A DNA stretch of 32,661 nt from NCBI RefSeq assembly GCF_003999195.1, contig NZ_RJVR01000264.1:1-32661 (forward strand), read 5' to 3'. Of the stretch, positions 30,889 to 32,661 are shown one piece after another. Both the position numbers and the translations under genes were made by a program. Each line of letters begins with the position of its first letter. Position 1 is the first letter of the stretch. A model generated the notes under the pieces. The model was given only the letters and a program-made list of their open reading frames with translations. It searched no databases and was not told the DNA's origin. Origin of the DNA: Streptomyces soli (GTDB taxonomy: Bacteria > Actinomycetota > Actinomycetes > Streptomycetales > Streptomycetaceae).

Positions 30889-31590
30889 TCAGCGCGGGCG
30901 GTGTTCGGGAGCGGGCTGCGGGCCGGCCTGGGTGGCCAGGACGGCGGCCTGGATGCGGCGTTCGACGCCGAGTTTGGCGAGGAGGCGGGAGATGTGGTTC
31001 TTGACCGTTTTCTCGGACAGATAGAGCCGCAAGCCGATCTGCCGGTTGGTCAGTCCCTCGCCGATCAGGCCGAGGATCTCGCGTTCGCGCGGGGAGAGGC
31101 CGGACAGCAGCTCGTCCTGGGGTTCGGCCGGGGCGTCGTCACCGCGCAGGCTGCTCATCAGTCGGGTGGTGGTGGCGGGGTCGAGCATCGACTGCCCGGA
31201 GGCCACGGTGCGTACGGCTGCGATCAGGTCGGAGCCCTTGATCTGCTTGAGGACGTAGCCGGCCGCGCCGGCCATGATCGCGTCGAGCAGCGCATCGTCG
31301 TCATCGAAGGACGTGAGCATCAGACAGGCCAGCTCCGGCATGCGCGAACGCAGCTCCCGGCACACCGTGATCCCGTCCCCGTCCGGGAGGCGTACGTCCA
31401 GAATGGCGACGTCCGGCCGCAGCGCCGGGCCCCGTGCGAGGGCGTGGTCGATCGTCCCTGCCTCGCCGACGACCTCGATGTCGGGCTCGGCGTCGAGCAG
31501 GTCGTGCACGCCGCGCCGGACCACTTCGTGGTCATCGAGCAGGAACACCCGGATCGGTGTCCGCGGGGAGAATTCCCGTGCCTCGGTCAT
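30889..31590 (-). CDS. osdR: DosR/OsdR-type response regulator (NarL/LuxR family)
   Basis: A 233-residue regulator. Receiver ~13-130: [20 protein letters not shown] with acidic pocket D19/D20, phosphorylation site Asp65 in [16 protein letters not shown], Thr93 in MLTSFDDDD, and Lys115 in [12 protein letters not shown]. The DNA-binding LuxR domain (~164-220) reads [53 protein letters not shown]. The EKTVKN segment matches the DosR residues that contact DNA. The linker is acidic and Pro-containing, as in DosR. Start ATG 31590 follows GAGGGAC; the frame is open upstream to 31677 but lacks family similarity. A near-perfect box 71-85 bp upstream suggests autoregulation. Confidence 0.93.
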   Translation of the reverse strand: MTEAREFSPRTPIRVFLLDDHEVVRRGVHDLLDAEPDIEVVGEAGTIDHALARGPALRPDVAILDVRLPDGDGITVCRELRSRMPELACLMLTSFDDDDALLDAIMAGAAGYVLKQIKGSDLIAAVRTVASGQSMLDPATTTRLMSSLRGDDAPAEPQDELLSGLSPREREILGLIGEGLTNRQIGLRLYLSEKTVKNHISRLLAKLGVERRIQAAVLATQAGPQPAPEHRPR

Positions 31591-31660
31591 GTCCGTCCCT
31601 CGCGATGTCGTGGGCCCGTCCCTTGAAACGATCGTGGACCGTCTGGCCGGTGCCGCACCA

Positions 31661-31675
31661 GGGCCGAACGGTCCC
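31661..31675. promoter_or_regulatory. DosR/OsdR-like box upstream of the regulator (divergent with the Rv1733c-like gene)
   Basis: GGGCCGAACGGTCCC at 31661-31675, 71 bp upstream of the regulator start (31590) and ~112 bp upstream of the Rv1733c-like start (31788). It is nearly symmetric and could serve both genes. Confidence 0.55.
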
Positions 31676-31787
31676 ATGCTCCCGCTCCGCCGACGGCCGG
31701 ATGTCCCTCGACGGGGACCTGGTCGGCCTCTCTGCCCCGCGTCGCGTGCGTGCGACGGTCTTTGTACATTCGGAAGGGGGTACAGCG

Positions 31788-32360
31788 ATGTCCACCAAGG
31801 TGAGGCTCTGGCGCTGGCGGCGCAACCCGCTCAGGCGGGGCTCGGACGTGGCGGAGGCGTGGGCCGTCGTCGCGGCCGGCGTGCTGCTGGCCATCGGCGC
31901 TCCGGCGGTCGGAGCGTCCACCGCGGTGGGCGTGGAGGCGGCCACGCTGCGGGAGAGCCAGGACTGGCACCGCGCGTCCGCCGTACTGACCGAGAATGCC
32001 CCCGCGACCGCGGCCCTCTACACCGGTTCGGACAACGGCCGGGTGCGTGCGACGGTGCGCTGGACGGCTTCTGACGGCTCCTCGCGCACCGGTCGGGCCC
32101 TGGTCAAGCCGGGCACCGACTCCGGCGCCCGCGTCACCATCTGGCTCGACGAGCACGGTGCGCTGCAGAATCCCCCGGCCACTCCCGACGCGGCCAGAGC
32201 CCAGGGCATCGTGATGGGTTCGTTCGCCGCGACCAGCACCTGCCTGCTCGTGCTGGGTGGCCGCTGGCTGGTTCGGGTGCGGCTGGACCGGCGCCGCGCG
32301 GCGGAGTGGGAAAGCGAGTGGGCCGAGGTCGGCCCCAAGTGGGGCCACCGCACCGCGTAG
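31788..32360 (+). CDS. Rv1733c-like two-TM membrane protein
   Basis: A 190-residue membrane protein. A basic N-terminus ([20 protein letters not shown]) precedes a first hydrophobic helix ([20 protein letters not shown]). A ~100-residue extracytoplasmic segment follows ([36 protein letters not shown]), then a second helix ([19 protein letters not shown]) and a cytoplasmic RRxxEWExEW tail. This order is the Rv1733c family; Rv1733c is a DosR-regulon membrane protein of unknown function. ATG 31788 is preceded by GGAAGGGGG. It is divergent from the response regulator with a shared box between them. Confidence 0.88.
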   Translation: MSTKVRLWRWRRNPLRRGSDVAEAWAVVAAGVLLAIGAPAVGASTAVGVEAATLRESQDWHRASAVLTENAPATAALYTGSDNGRVRATVRWTASDGSSRTGRALVKPGTDSGARVTIWLDEHGALQNPPATPDAARAQGIVMGSFAATSTCLLVLGGRWLVRVRLDRRRAAEWESEWAEVGPKWGHRTA

Positions 32361-32385
32361 CCGCTCAGCGGAGTCGGAGCGTCGT

Positions 32386-32416
32386 GGCCCGGCGGCGCGT
32401 TTGGCGACGCCGGGCC
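32386..32416. terminator. Hairpin between convergent genes
   Basis: GGCCCGGCG (32386-32394) and CGCCGGGCC (32408-32416) pair perfectly around a 13-base loop. It lies between the stop of the Rv1733c-like gene and the stop of the CBS gene, so it could end transcription from both sides. There is no long U run, as is usual in high-GC actinobacteria. Confidence 0.65.
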
Positions 32417-32436
32417 GCTGTCGTCATACGCGCCGG

Positions 32437-32661
32437 TCAGAACATCGGTCCCACCCCAGGCGGGCCCATCCGCTCGGATACTGGGCCGGTGAGTTCGCAC
32501 CTGATGTCCACGACGCCTTCGATGGCGCGGGCCAGCCGGGCCGCCACGGGCACCAGGGCGGTGTCGTCGGGCCGCAGGAAGACCTTGAGCAGGTCACTGC
32601 GGCTGACGATGCCAGTGAGTATCCCCTCGGCGTCGATGACGGGCAGCCGCTTGACGCGCTT
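32437..32661 (-). CDS. CBS-domain protein, C-terminal end (runs off the right edge)
   Basis: The minus strand enters at the right edge and reads KRVKRLPVIDAEGILTGIVS, then RSDLLKVFLRPDDTALVPVA and ARLARAIEGVVDI, ending at TGA 32437-32439. The first part is the end of a second CBS domain. TALVPVAARLARAIEGVVDI is the last part of the BON domain of Streptomyces CBS-BON proteins, but the ~50 residues that usually separate RPDD from it are missing with the frame kept. The BON domain is therefore mostly deleted, as in the broken homologue at 14400-15036. The start lies outside the window. Confidence 0.8.
   Translation of the reverse strand, partial: KRVKRLPVIDAEGILTGIVSRSDLLKVFLRPDDTALVPVAARLARAIEGVVDIRCELTGPVSERMGPPGVGPMF

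Overview
This is a very GC-rich stretch with GTG starts, GGAGG-type ribosome binding sites and strongly third-position-GC genes, typical of Streptomyces or a close actinobacterial relative. Its gene content matches, almost gene for gene, the hypoxia/dormancy regulon controlled by DosR (DevR) in Mycobacterium tuberculosis and by OsdKR in Streptomyces coelicolor. Present are a haem-GAF sensor kinase, a NarL-type response regulator, universal stress proteins (USPs), a double-HPF_C ribosome-hibernation protein (like Rv0079), a DUF1876 remnant (like Rv1738), a CBS-pair protein (like HRP1/Rv2626c), a nicotinate phosphoribosyltransferase (like PncB2/Rv0573c), FMN-binding PPOX proteins (like Rv0080), an Acg-type nitroreductase (like Rv3131), an Rv1733c-like membrane protein and two P-type ATPases (compare CtpF/Rv1997).

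Layout. 1-1.8 kb: end of a TniQ/HTH-like transposon-type protein, then eroded sequence. 1.8-2.6 kb: frameshifted slipin. 7.66-2.56 kb (minus): a coupled operon of two damaged USPs, flavodoxin, DUF4389 protein, small membrane protein and Ca2+-type P-type ATPase. 12.26-8.13 kb (minus): a second, Na,K-ATPase-like P-type ATPase, ATGA-coupled to two RCK/TrkA proteins. 12.5-15.5 kb: debris (ftsH 5' fragment, 5'-truncated phosphoribosyltransferase, broken USP and CBS genes) bounded by two copies of a ~200 bp repeat. 15.6-16.7 kb: hibernation factor plus a small protein. 16.75-17.3 kb: IS110 fragment abutting a broken DUF1876 gene. 17.5-19.6 kb (minus): UPF0104 flippase-like protein and a broken acyltransferase. 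19.6-22.2 kb (plus): small proteins, HRP1-like CBS protein and a multiply broken AAA ATPase. 22.5-27.8 kb: SnoaL-like protein, intact tandem USP, PncB, two PPOX proteins and a USP fragment. 28.1-32.7 kb: the sensor kinase, broken nitroreductase, response regulator, Rv1733c-like protein and a CBS protein running off the right edge.

How it may work together (inference): the kinase senses O2 or redox through a haem held by His141 and phosphorylates the regulator. The regulator could bind the GGGNCC-N(2-3)-GGNCCC-like near-palindromes seen upstream of many of these genes. The outputs would be ribosome hibernation, NAD salvage, cation homeostasis, flavin redox enzymes and USPs. A striking number of genes carry frameshifts or deletions while the kinase, regulator, ATPases, RCK proteins, PncB and hibernation factor stay open. 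Either the accessory part of a dormancy island is decaying, or homopolymer sequencing errors add to the effect. The small near-homopolymer shifts could be errors; the larger deletions and junctions could not.
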